Shown piece after piece: positions 27,351-34,214 of a DNA stretch of 38,839 bases (positions within the stretch are counted from its first letter, which is position 1; every line of letters starts with the position of its first letter). Origin of the DNA: Saprospiraceae bacterium (GTDB lineage: Bacteria; Bacteroidota; Bacteroidia; Chitinophagales; Saprospiraceae). The stretch spans positions 1 through 38,839 of the forward strand of contig JAJTEZ010000035.1 of the NCBI GenBank assembly GCA_021298335.1, in the 5' to 3' direction. The notes beneath the pieces were generated by a model. It did no database searches and was not told where the DNA came from. It was given only the letters and a program-made list of their open reading frames with translations. The translations under genes were made by a program, and so were the position numbers.

Positions 27351-27425
27351 GTAGGCCCGCAATTGCAATGTAGTAGCCCGTAATTGCAATTGCAATGTAG
27401 GCCCGCAATTGCAATTGCGGGCTAC
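27351..27425 (+). repeat. Clustered palindromic repeats built on GCAATTGC
   Basis: Three units: GTAGGCCCGCAATTGCAATG at about 27351-27370, TAGCCCGTAATTGCAATTGC at about 27374-27393 continuing AATGTAG, and a perfect 22-base palindrome at 27401-27422 flanked by TAC on the right. The last unit runs into the stop codon (27422-27424) of the aldolase gene, so the gene's last codons and stop derive from, or have been captured by, the repeat. As RNA from the minus strand it would form a strong hairpin just after the stop, without a T-run. Confidence 0.75.
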
Positions 27426-28371
27426 GCGTTTCTGTTGATGCAGTTCAGGTCCTCAAATGCTTGCCTCATACGCTCTACAAACGAAACCTCGCCGCTTCGA
27501 AGCCACACCCGAGGATCGTAATATTTCTTGTTGGGGCTGTCAGGACCTTCAGGATTGCCTATTTGTCCCTGCAGGTATTCTTTCTTGGATTCATAATAGT
27601 TTTTGACACCCTCCCAGAAAGCCCACTGCATATCCGTATCGATATTCATCTTGACTGCACCGTAAGTAATGGCTTCGCGGATCTCCTCCCTGCTACTTCC
27701 TGAACCTCCGTGGAAGACAAAATTGACCGGATTCGAGCCTGTCTGAAACTTTTGCTGGATGTAGTCCTGAGAATTCTTAAGGATGATAGGCTTCAAGGTG
27801 ACATTTCCTGGTTTATACACACCATGTACATTGCCAAACGCTGCAGCAACAGTAAATCGATGGCTTATTTTTCGCAATTGTTCATACGCATACGCGACCT
27901 CCTCCGGCTGTGTATACAGGCGACTGCTGTCCACATCAGAATTATCAACGCCATCTTCTTCACCTCCCGTAACGCCCAGTTCTATTTCAAGCGTCATCCC
28001 CATCGCTGACATTCTTTGTAGGTATGTGGAACAGATGTCTATATTTTCATGCAACGGTTCCTCTGACAGGTCCAGCATATGTGATGAATATAAAGGAGTT
28101 CCGTTCTTCTCAAAATATCTTTCACTTGCATCCAGCAGGCCATCGATCCATGGCAACAGTTTTTTTGCGCAGTGATCAGTATGTAAAATCGGCTGTATTG
28201 AATGATGATAGGCGAATTGACCGCTTTTGCGGTTTCCAGTGCCGCATTTACACTATTGGTACCGATGACATTCACTGCGGGCAGTGCAAAATCGTGTTCA
28301 TTGGCGTAGTTGAGTAATTCTGTGACTTCTTCACCATGAAGGACGCCCGATCTGAATTTGCTGGTTGACAT
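27422..28371 (-). pseudogene. fba: Class II fructose-bisphosphate aldolase, disrupted by an internal deletion
   Basis: The intact enzyme cleaves fructose-1,6-bisphosphate in glycolysis and gluconeogenesis. ATG 28371 gives 60 good residues (MSTSKFRSGVLHGEEV to SPIIIQYS), after which the frame turns to nonsense. Aldolase resumes in another frame at CCG 28192 with PILHTDHCAKKLLPWIDG and continues for 256 residues to the stop. By comparison with E. coli FbaA, the missing piece is the stretch beginning NGGASF and ending HYGV, about 41 codons plus one base (about 124 bases). What remains includes the metal histidines (HTDHC, GNVHG, FHGGSGS) and NIDTD. Summed length (60+256+41) equals a normal aldolase. 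It follows trxB after 21 bases. It is either a recent pseudogene or an assembly misjoin; no second copy is in the window. Confidence 0.85.
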
Positions 28372-28392
28372 ATTGTTTGATTGCAAATGTGA

Positions 28393-29340
28393 TTAAATGA
28401 TTCCCTTTTCAGACAGATACCTTTCTGCATCTAAAGCGGCCATGCATCCTGACCCTGCAGCTGTAACAGCCTGCCTGTATATGTGATCCTGTGCATCTCC
28501 ACAGGCAAAAACACCATCACGGTTAGTATATGACCGACCTGGCACTGTTTTTAAATATTTGTTATCATGCATCTCAATCCATCCTTCAAACAATTCTGTG
28601 TTCGGCTTGTGGCCGATAGCAACAAAAAATCCAGTAACAGGAAGGATGGTTTCTTCTCCGGTAACCACATTTTTTACTCGGGCTCCTTCCACATTATCTG
28701 TGCCCAAAATCTCTTCAGTAACAGTATTCCAATGTACTTCGAGGTTTTCTGTTTTGAGTACCCGCTCCTGCATAATTTTTGACGCACGCATTTCATCTCT
28801 TCTGACTAACAAATGTACTTTTTTACATAGCTTAGCGAGATAGGTAGCCTCTTCAGCAGCTGTATCGCCTGCTCCCACCACTGCCACTTCCTGACCGCGA
28901 AAGAAAAAACCATCACACACTGCACATGCAGAAACACCGTGATTCATTAGACGCTGCTCTGATTCCAGACCAAGCCAACGTGCACTCGCACCAGTAGCTA
29001 GAATGACAGCATCTGCATGGATTTCGTGACCAGTCTCTGACCAGATCTTGTGAACCGGGCCTGAGAAGTCCACCTTCTCAATCATTTCATACCTGATGTC
29101 GGTGCCGAAACGCACAGCCTGATTTTTAAAATCTTCCATCATTTGCGGACCAAGTACGCCATTGGGGTAGCCCGGATAATTTTCTACATCATTGGTAATG
29201 GTGAGTTGTCCGCCAGGCTCCTTGCCTGTGTATAAAACGGGAGCCAAATTTGCCCTAGATGCATAAATAGCTGCGGTATATCCTGCAGGACCCGAACCTA
29301 TAATCAGGCAGTTAATTTTTTCTATACTGGGTGCACTCAT
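28393..29340 (-). CDS. trxB: Thioredoxin reductase (NADPH)
   Basis: FAD enzyme that reduces thioredoxin with NADPH in the cytosol. From ATG 29340 (MSAPSIEKINCLIIGSGPAG) the protein has 315 residues, typical for TrxB. FAD-binding GSGPAG is at 15-20, the redox disulfide is Cys139-Ala-Val-Cys142 in the ACAVCDG motif, NADPH-binding GAGDTA is at 156-161, and the C-terminal FAD motif GDAQDHIYRQAVTAAGSG is intact. The frame is open 33 bases further upstream, but those codons overlap a perfect -7 box (29363-29370), so the shorter start is preferred. The broken aldolase gene follows after 21 bases. Confidence 0.95.
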   Translation of the reverse strand: MSAPSIEKINCLIIGSGPAGYTAAIYASRANLAPVLYTGKEPGGQLTITNDVENYPGYPNGVLGPQMMEDFKNQAVRFGTDIRYEMIEKVDFSGPVHKIWSETGHEIHADAVILATGASARWLGLESEQRLMNHGVSACAVCDGFFFRGQEVAVVGAGDTAAEEATYLAKLCKKVHLLVRRDEMRASKIMQERVLKTENLEVHWNTVTEEILGTDNVEGARVKNVVTGEETILPVTGFFVAIGHKPNTELFEGWIEMHDNKYLKTVPGRSYTNRDGVFACGDAQDHIYRQAVTAAGSGCMAALDAERYLSEKGII

Positions 29341-29362
29341 GCTTACATGTTTTTTGAAAGTG

Positions 29363-29370
29363 CAAATGTA
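29363..29370 (-). promoter_or_regulatory. -7 promoter element of trxB
   Basis: The minus strand reads TACATTTG, matching TAnnTTTG, 22 bases before the trxB ATG at 29340. It also rules against the upstream in-frame ATG at 29373. Confidence 0.45.
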
Positions 29371-29555
29371 CAATTTTTCACTGAGTCATAAAACACTCAT
29401 CAGTTATCGTGTAGATGCCAAAACATTCCTGCTGTTATGGCCATCGATGGTCCAATTCTAAACAAAACACAGTTTTGTCTTGTTATAGTTTTTGAACAAT
29501 CAGATAACATTAATCTAATAAAACATTGATATTCAGTTAATTAATTCAATATTGT

Positions 29556-30506
29556 ATGTTGCAATTTTTTCTGGTTCTGCTTTTCACCACTTGCATAGCG
29601 CTAGTTGCCCCACCCTATTTGAAGGATATTAAAACTGCTCAGAATCTGGGGGAGAAATTGTTTTTCGACCCCATCCTATCCAAAGATTCCACGTTGAGTT
29701 GCGCCTCTTGCCATAAGCCTGAATTTGCCTTTGCAGACCATGTGGCTATCAGCCCGGGAGTGGCAGGAAAAATGGGAAGACGGAATGCCCCTTCTGTGAT
29801 GAATTTGGCCTCAAGGAGCGAGTTCTTTTATGATGGTCGGGCCAACTCTCTCCGCCACCAGATTCATTTTCCTGTGGAGGATCCGATGGAGATGGATTTG
29901 TCGTTTTCAAATGCCGTTTCTCGCATCCAGAGACACCCCATGTATCCAGAATTATTTAAAAAAGTGTACGGTCGCCAACCGGATGAAGCGTTAGTCCGCG
30001 ATGCTATAGCTTCATTTGAAGAATCTCTGGAAACAGCCGATACAGAGTTTGATGCCTGGATGCAAGACAGACCTAACACGATGTCAGAAGCAGCCATTCG
30101 GGGCAGGACGCTGTTTATGAGTGATCGTGCGAAATGCTTCGACTGCCATTTCAGCCCGGATTTTACCGGGGATGAATTTAAAAATATAGGGCTGTACGAT
30201 GAAAAACGACACATTGACAAAGGACGATACGAAGTAACCGGCAATGTGGCCGATCTGGGAAAATTTAAAGTTCCGGGATTGCGAAATGTTGCAGTTACAG
30301 CCCCCTATATGCACGATGGTTCATTTCAAACTCTGGAAGAAGTCATTGATTATTACAGCACCCCAGACAAATTCGTGGCGCATCCAATCAACATGGATAC
30401 CTTACTTCGAAAACCGTTAAATCTCACAGATCAGGAAAAAACAGATCTTCTGGCATTCCTACAAAGCCTCACCGACAGACAATTTCTACGAATAAAACAA
30501 CCGTAA
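29556..30506 (+). CDS. Di-haem cytochrome c peroxidase / MauG family protein
   Basis: Periplasmic c-type cytochrome that reduces hydrogen peroxide, or a MauG-like oxidase. The 316-residue protein starts with a hydrophobic export signal (1-18) and carries two haem-attachment motifs: Cys49-Ala-Ser-Cys52-His53 and Cys194-Phe-Asp-Cys197-His198. The family signature GEKLFFDPILSKDSTLSCASCH is present, and a YMHDGS motif with candidate axial Met252 lies near the C-terminus. The spacing and length fit CcpA-type enzymes. It stands alone, divergent from trxB, with about 180 bases between their starts. The natural reductant is unknown. It may serve in peroxide defence, but physical closeness to trxB is the only contextual hint. 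Confidence 0.9.
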   Translation: MLQFFLVLLFTTCIALVAPPYLKDIKTAQNLGEKLFFDPILSKDSTLSCASCHKPEFAFADHVAISPGVAGKMGRRNAPSVMNLASRSEFFYDGRANSLRHQIHFPVEDPMEMDLSFSNAVSRIQRHPMYPELFKKVYGRQPDEALVRDAIASFEESLETADTEFDAWMQDRPNTMSEAAIRGRTLFMSDRAKCFDCHFSPDFTGDEFKNIGLYDEKRHIDKGRYEVTGNVADLGKFKVPGLRNVAVTAPYMHDGSFQTLEEVIDYYSTPDKFVAHPINMDTLLRKPLNLTDQEKTDLLAFLQSLTDRQFLRIKQP

Positions 30507-30612
30507 TGTTGGAAAAAGCTAGATCTTCGCATGAATAGAAGGTTTGGCATACTTGGAGACCAATCTCCGTTTGTCCTGGATTCACAAAATCATTTATATA
30601 CTCTACAACATT

Positions 30613-30972
30613 ATGGCCGCTGATAAGAAAAAAGAACAGAATTTATCCTGGGACGACTTCCGTTTGTTGGGTGATCCGGAAAATGCGCCGGAAGAGGCCG
30701 ATCAGGAACTTCCGGATTTTCAGCCAGGGAAGCAACACCTACGCATTCATCTGGATAAAAAGCAGCGCGGGGGCAAAGAAGTGACTCTGATCACCGGGTT
30801 TTCTGGTCCGGAAGAAATCCTGGCAGAGCTTGGCAAAACACTGAAAACAAAGTGTGGGGTAGGTGGAGGAGTAAAAGATGGCGAAATATTATTGCAAGGC
30901 AATCACCGGGATAAAGTGCTGAAACTATTGACTGAGATGGGCTACAAACAAACGAAGAAAGCCGGAGGTTAA
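30613..30972 (+). CDS. SUI1/YciH-family translation initiation factor-like protein
   Basis: A 119-residue small protein of the eIF1/SUI1 fold. An acidic N-terminal tail (1-50, [20 protein letters not shown]) is followed by the SUI1 core: [20 protein letters not shown], then [30 protein letters not shown], then [22 protein letters not shown]. The [11 protein letters not shown] loop is diagnostic. In bacteria the YciH protein binds 30S subunits and may affect start-site fidelity; its exact role is uncertain. ATG 30613 ([10 protein letters not shown]) is preferred over the upstream in-frame codon at 30544 because the added residues are unlike the family. It is convergent with the DUF2905 gene. 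Confidence 0.85.
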   Translation: MAADKKKEQNLSWDDFRLLGDPENAPEEADQELPDFQPGKQHLRIHLDKKQRGGKEVTLITGFSGPEEILAELGKTLKTKCGVGGGVKDGEILLQGNHRDKVLKLLTEMGYKQTKKAGG

Positions 30973-30994
30973 GGCCAAAAGTGTAATTTTAATA

Positions 30995-31243
30995 CTATGA
31001 ATTGTTGAAAAAATTCCATGCTCTCATGAGCAGGTTAACGAGTAAGCTAAGAAGCAGCATGGTCGTCAACGGAACATAAAACCTGAAATTCTCCTTCTCG
31101 ATTCGAATATCCCCCGGTAGATGCCCCAGTTTCCTGATGGCCGTCATTAACCAGCCACCAGGAGCAAAATACCATAGTGCACCTCCTGCAAACAGAATAG
31201 CACCTGCTATCATGAGCCACTTACCGCCTTCTATCATGACCAC
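30995..31243 (-). CDS. DUF2905 family small membrane protein
   Basis: An 82-residue protein with two membrane helices (about 8-28 and 55-76) and a connecting loop LGHLPGDIRIEKENFRFYVPL, which is the family hallmark (LPGDI-I-ENF-FYFPL). The function is not known. The start at 31243 overlaps the end of the nucleotidyltransferase gene by 10 bases, and a second Met lies at codon 3, so translation is probably coupled. It forms a two-gene unit with that gene, which is a common kind of pairing but gives no functional clue. Confidence 0.82.
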   Translation of the reverse strand: MVMIEGGKWLMIAGAILFAGGALWYFAPGGWLMTAIRKLGHLPGDIRIEKENFRFYVPLTTMLLLSLLVNLLMRAWNFFNNS

Positions 31244-32142
31244 AAAGAGGCAGGATAGACACCCGATTGAATCAGGTGCTGGATTTTTTCCATGACAAAA
31301 GGTTTATCTTCCTGATATGTCACACCAAACCAATCAGATTCTGTATCAAGCACCTTAACTTTGAGAATGTCCTGCTTAATGAGTATATCAATCAAGGTGG
31401 GAATATAAAATTCGGATGTCAATACCTGTCCCTCACGGTCTAAAAAGTCGCGAAAAACGGATTCGCAATAAGAAAAGTAAGAAGGAAGGAAGCCCCACAT
31501 ATTCATAGATACTAGTGTGTCTTCCTCCAGGATATTGAAGGTAGAGTCCGTAGGATATAAAATTGCGCCGCTTTCGTCACGACGGATTTTTACACATTCC
31601 TGCACGTTAACCAGATGGCCGTCATCACTGACCCGACAAACGCCTCTGTTTACTGTCCCGTGCTCGGAAAGTGTATTTCTCAGATAATAGGCTACCACTG
31701 AGTAGTCTGTGGTATGTTCTTGCAAGCTATCTGTGAGAAATGAAGAAAGTTGCTGAAAGGAATCAACACCATAGTAATCATCAGCATTGATGACACCAAA
31801 TGGTTCGTTGATCACGTCACGGGCTACCCAAATTGCGTGGGCTGTACCCCAGGGTTTTTCACGAAGCTGATCGTAAGAGCATCCCTCAGGAACCAGACTG
31901 ATTTCCTGTGGCACAAAATGCAGCTCAATTTTATCACCCCATTTACTTTGAAAGTGGCGTTCAAAATCTTCTTTAAAATACTCTCTGATGATAAAGACGA
32001 CTTTTCCAAAGCCGGCGCGGATTGCATCATACAAGGAATAGTCGATGATGGTTTCACCATTGGGACCAAAAGCGTCCATCTGCTTCAGTTTTCCATAGCG
32101 GCTGCCCATTCCTGCCGCAAGCACCAATAAAGTAGGTCGCAT
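31234..32142 (-). CDS. Sugar nucleotidyltransferase family protein
   Basis: Cytosolic enzyme of the NTP_transferase superfamily that likely makes an NDP-sugar; the sugar and nucleotide are not identifiable. The 302-residue chain opens with LAAGMGSRYGKLKQMDAFGP, the G-x-G-x-R and lysine nucleotide-binding signature, and contains FGVINADDYYG, the metal-binding aspartates of this fold. The middle has AYYLRNTLSEHGTVNRG and MNMWGFLPSY, seen in this subfamily. The start at 32142 begins directly with the first beta strand. It is the first gene of the pair with DUF2905. A glycosyltransferase is encoded about 1 kb away on the other strand, so a shared glycan pathway is possible but not shown. Confidence 0.85.
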   Translation of the reverse strand: MRPTLLVLAAGMGSRYGKLKQMDAFGPNGETIIDYSLYDAIRAGFGKVVFIIREYFKEDFERHFQSKWGDKIELHFVPQEISLVPEGCSYDQLREKPWGTAHAIWVARDVINEPFGVINADDYYGVDSFQQLSSFLTDSLQEHTTDYSVVAYYLRNTLSEHGTVNRGVCRVSDDGHLVNVQECVKIRRDESGAILYPTDSTFNILEEDTLVSMNMWGFLPSYFSYCESVFRDFLDREGQVLTSEFYIPTLIDILIKQDILKVKVLDTESDWFGVTYQEDKPFVMEKIQHLIQSGVYPASLWS

Positions 32143-32290
32143 TTCTTATTTATTAGGATTTTTATGAATGATACTTTAATCTGTCTGAAACCAGCATGAT
32201 ACATTGCAAAGTCTGACGTACAGCATACATCTGAACTTTTACTGATTTGCAATCTGTAGGGTCATGATAAAAAGATCCCCGACTTCGTTG

Positions 32291-32298
32291 CAAAAATA
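32291..32298 (-). promoter_or_regulatory. Possible promoter of the nucleotidyltransferase gene
   Basis: The minus strand reads TATTTTTG (TAnnTTTG match), with TTTG 17 bases further upstream (complement of CAAA at 32316-32319) as a possible -33. It implies a leader of about 140 bases. Confidence 0.4.
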
Positions 32299-32351
32299 CG
32301 ATTTTTCATCCTTACCAAATGGAGCAATTGAAAAAGAAGAAACCAGTTGGC

Positions 32352-32401
32352 TTGACAAATCCGATTCATTTTTTTTGTGATTTAGAGCTTTTGACAAATC
32401 C
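32352..32401 (+). repeat. Direct repeat TTGACAAATCC in the 32143-32588 spacer
   Basis: TTGACAAATCC occurs at 32352-32362 and again at 32391-32401, 39 bases apart, in the 446-base AT-rich divergent spacer. It could be a regulator site for either neighbour. The rest of the spacer shows only promoter-like boxes and no reading frame of note. Confidence 0.35.
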
Positions 32402-32548
32402 AATCGCTGTTAAAGATTGTTAACGATGATTAAATACTATATTTCATAATGCGTATATATTTGATTTTGTGATTATTGACAATACATTAACAAATTTATA
32501 TAGTAAAAAAAAGTACAATAAAAACTACCAACCTATCCGTTCTTACAA

Positions 32549-32556
32549 TACTTTTG
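32549..32556 (+). promoter_or_regulatory. -7 promoter element of the Ala-rich lipoprotein gene
   Basis: TACTTTTG is a perfect TAnnTTTG match, 32 bases before the ATG. The surrounding sequence is strongly AT-rich. Confidence 0.5.
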
Positions 32557-32588
32557 TATTATTATTTCATAATTAAAATTTTAAAAGA

Positions 32589-32996
32589 ATGAAAAAGCTT
32601 TTATTGTTTGCTTTACCACTGTTCGTTTTTTCTTGTAAGTCTTCAGTTGACAACTCTGCAGTTGGAACTGACTGGAATGCTGTTGACAGTACTGTAATGG
32701 CTCTCGAGGGTCAATTGGCTACTATGGCTGCTGACACTACTGCTGACTCTACTGCTCAGGCTGGCTATGCTGCTTTGGGTGCTTCTATTGCTGAGTTCAA
32801 GGCAATGTGGTCTGCATCTGCTGCTGCTAAAGATTCAGTTGTTGCTGGAACTTTGACTGACGAAGCAAGAGTTGCTGCTATCAAGCAATTGATTTCTGAC
32901 GCTCAAGCTAAGGCTGCAGAATGGCAAGGTGCACTGGCTCCTGCTGCTGCTCCAGCTGAAGGCGGTGAGGCTGCACCTGCTGAAGGACAGCAGTAA
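32589..32996 (+). CDS. Small Ala-rich lipoprotein, probably abundant
   Basis: A 135-residue lipoprotein of unknown function. The signal peptide MKKLLLFALPLFVFSC has a lipobox with Cys16. The mature chain is mostly Ala, Asp, Ser and Thr with a predicted long helix (about 50-112, including FKAMWSASAAAKDSV and AAIKQLISDAQAKAAEW) and a low-complexity Ala/Pro/Glu/Gly tail ending EGQQ. No cysteine other than Cys16 and no known domain. Alanine is encoded almost only by GCT, with some GCA and no GCC or GCG, unlike nearby genes and typical of strong expression. It has its own -7 box and a strong terminator. By size and helix content it could act like an Lpp-type structural lipoprotein, but this is only an analogy. 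Confidence 0.75.
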   Translation: MKKLLLFALPLFVFSCKSSVDNSAVGTDWNAVDSTVMALEGQLATMAADTTADSTAQAGYAALGASIAEFKAMWSASAAAKDSVVAGTLTDEARVAAIKQLISDAQAKAAEWQGALAPAAAPAEGGEAAPAEGQQ

Positions 32997-33018
32997 TCAA
33001 TAGTGCTAAAAAATAAAA

Positions 33019-33055
33019 GGCCTTGCAGGATTTCCTGCAAGGCTTTTTTTATTTT
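33019..33055 (+). terminator. Rho-independent terminator after the Ala-rich lipoprotein
   Basis: GCCTTGCAGGA (33020-33030) pairs perfectly with TCCTGCAAGGC (33033-33043) and is followed by seven T residues and more T-rich sequence. It is one of the strongest terminators in the window. Confidence 0.9.
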
Positions 33056-33088
33056 TAAGAATCTCAAATCGGTTTCAGCAGTAAGTCG

Positions 33089-33096
33089 TAATTTTG
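33089..33096 (+). promoter_or_regulatory. Possible -7 element of the glycosyltransferase gene
   Basis: TAATTTTG matches TAnnTTTG and lies 30 bases before a TTG codon at 33126, supporting a start downstream of the terminator instead of the GTG at 33003, which sits before it. Confidence 0.4.
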
Positions 33097-33125
33097 ACAT
33101 ATCAAACGGCCTAAATACCTGCTTT

Positions 33126-34172
33126 TTGTCAAAGATATTTTATACATATCCATTACCCGCCTCTTTTGTCAAGAAAGATCTCCAGATCCTTCGAACAAAA
33201 TACCAGGTTAAAACTTTTCAGTTTTCTGGAATCCCAAAATGGATTTTACCACTGACTTTTCTTCATCAGTTGGTAATTATCCTCATCCACCTTCCTAAAA
33301 CATCTCTATTTGTCACTCAGTTTGCTGGGTACGCCTCATTGCTTCCCTGCCTGATCGGACGTTGGACAAAGAAAAAAATCGTTATCGTCCTTGGGGGTAC
33401 AGATTGCAACTGGCTTCCTTCCATCCACTATGGCAATTTTGATAAAAAATGGTTGCGGAAAGCCACAGTGTATTCGCTTCAACATGCAGACCTTTTGTTG
33501 CCGGTGTCTCAGGAACTTGTGTATTCCCACTACTCATACCACATACCGGATGGCCCATGCCAGGGTTACCGATGTTTCTTTAAGTACATTCTGACGCCAT
33601 ATAAAGTCATTCCAAATGGCATAGACCTGGAAAGTTTTCCTTATCAACCAGGCACAAAAATGCCGAATAGCCTGATTACAATTTGTAGTGGATTAGAAGA
33701 TGCTAGACGAAGGGCCGTGAAAGGAGTCGATTTACTTCTGGAAGTGGCATCTATATCCGCAGAACTACACCTCATGGTTGCCGGAGGGAAGTTTCCCCAG
33801 GAGTTACCTGTATCCCACAATGTGCATAACCAGCCTTTTCTCCAGTCGGAGCAACTGCCTGTGCTGTTAGGAAAGTACCAGTTTTATGTTCAGGTATCGA
33901 TGACCGAGGGATTTCCGAATGCGCTAATAGAAGCAATGGCCTGCGGCTGTGTGCCGATCGTGAGCCGGGTGGGTGCCATGCCGGAAATTGTTGGAGACAC
34001 GGGTTACATCCTCGAAAAGAAAGACCCAAATCTCCTGCAGGAACTGATTCAAAAAGCAATTTCGGAATATTCGCCTCAAAAAGCAATGGCTGCCAGGCAG
34101 CGGGCTGCTGATTTCACCCTAGAACACCGAAAAAAAATAATGCTGGATATATTTACTTCACTGGATCATTGA
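33126..34172 (+). CDS. Glycosyltransferase family 4-like protein
   Basis: A retaining glycosyltransferase of the GT-B fold, acting at the cytosolic face of the membrane in making a surface glycan; donor and acceptor are unknown. From TTG 33126 (LSKIFYTYPLPASFVKKDLQIL, the usual GT4 opening) it has about 348 residues. The N-terminal domain contains IVIVLGGTDCNWLPS; the C-terminal donor-binding domain has PNGIDLESF and the E-x7-E signature in TEGFPNALIEAMACGCVPIVS followed by VGAMPEIVGDTGYI. The frame is open back to GTG 33003, but that codon precedes the lipoprotein terminator. The exact start is therefore uncertain. No other glycan genes adjoin it. Confidence 0.82.
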   Translation: MSKIFYTYPLPASFVKKDLQILRTKYQVKTFQFSGIPKWILPLTFLHQLVIILIHLPKTSLFVTQFAGYASLLPCLIGRWTKKKIVIVLGGTDCNWLPSIHYGNFDKKWLRKATVYSLQHADLLLPVSQELVYSHYSYHIPDGPCQGYRCFFKYILTPYKVIPNGIDLESFPYQPGTKMPNSLITICSGLEDARRRAVKGVDLLLEVASISAELHLMVAGGKFPQELPVSHNVHNQPFLQSEQLPVLLGKYQFYVQVSMTEGFPNALIEAMACGCVPIVSRVGAMPEIVGDTGYILEKKDPNLLQELIQKAISEYSPQKAMAARQRAADFTLEHRKKIMLDIFTSLDH

Positions 34173-34214
34173 CAACCCGAAATGTAAATACACTCTCCTA
34201 TATATATTCCGACC

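Noticed and set aside
26997-27425. CRISPR array
   Set aside because: Units are about 115 bases or short palindromes, with no unique spacers of uniform length and no cas genes nearby.
26997-27425. Insertion sequence with terminal inverted repeats
   Set aside because: No transposase frame lies between the palindromes, and the copies are tandem, not terminal.
28039-28160. A separate small protein from the 3' part of the first aldolase frame
   Set aside because: After QYS the frame runs antiphase to clear aldolase sequence and has no protein-like pattern.
33003-33125. GTG 33003 as the glycosyltransferase start
   Set aside because: It lies before the strong lipoprotein terminator and encodes residues unlike GT4 N-termini; a promoter box follows at 33089.
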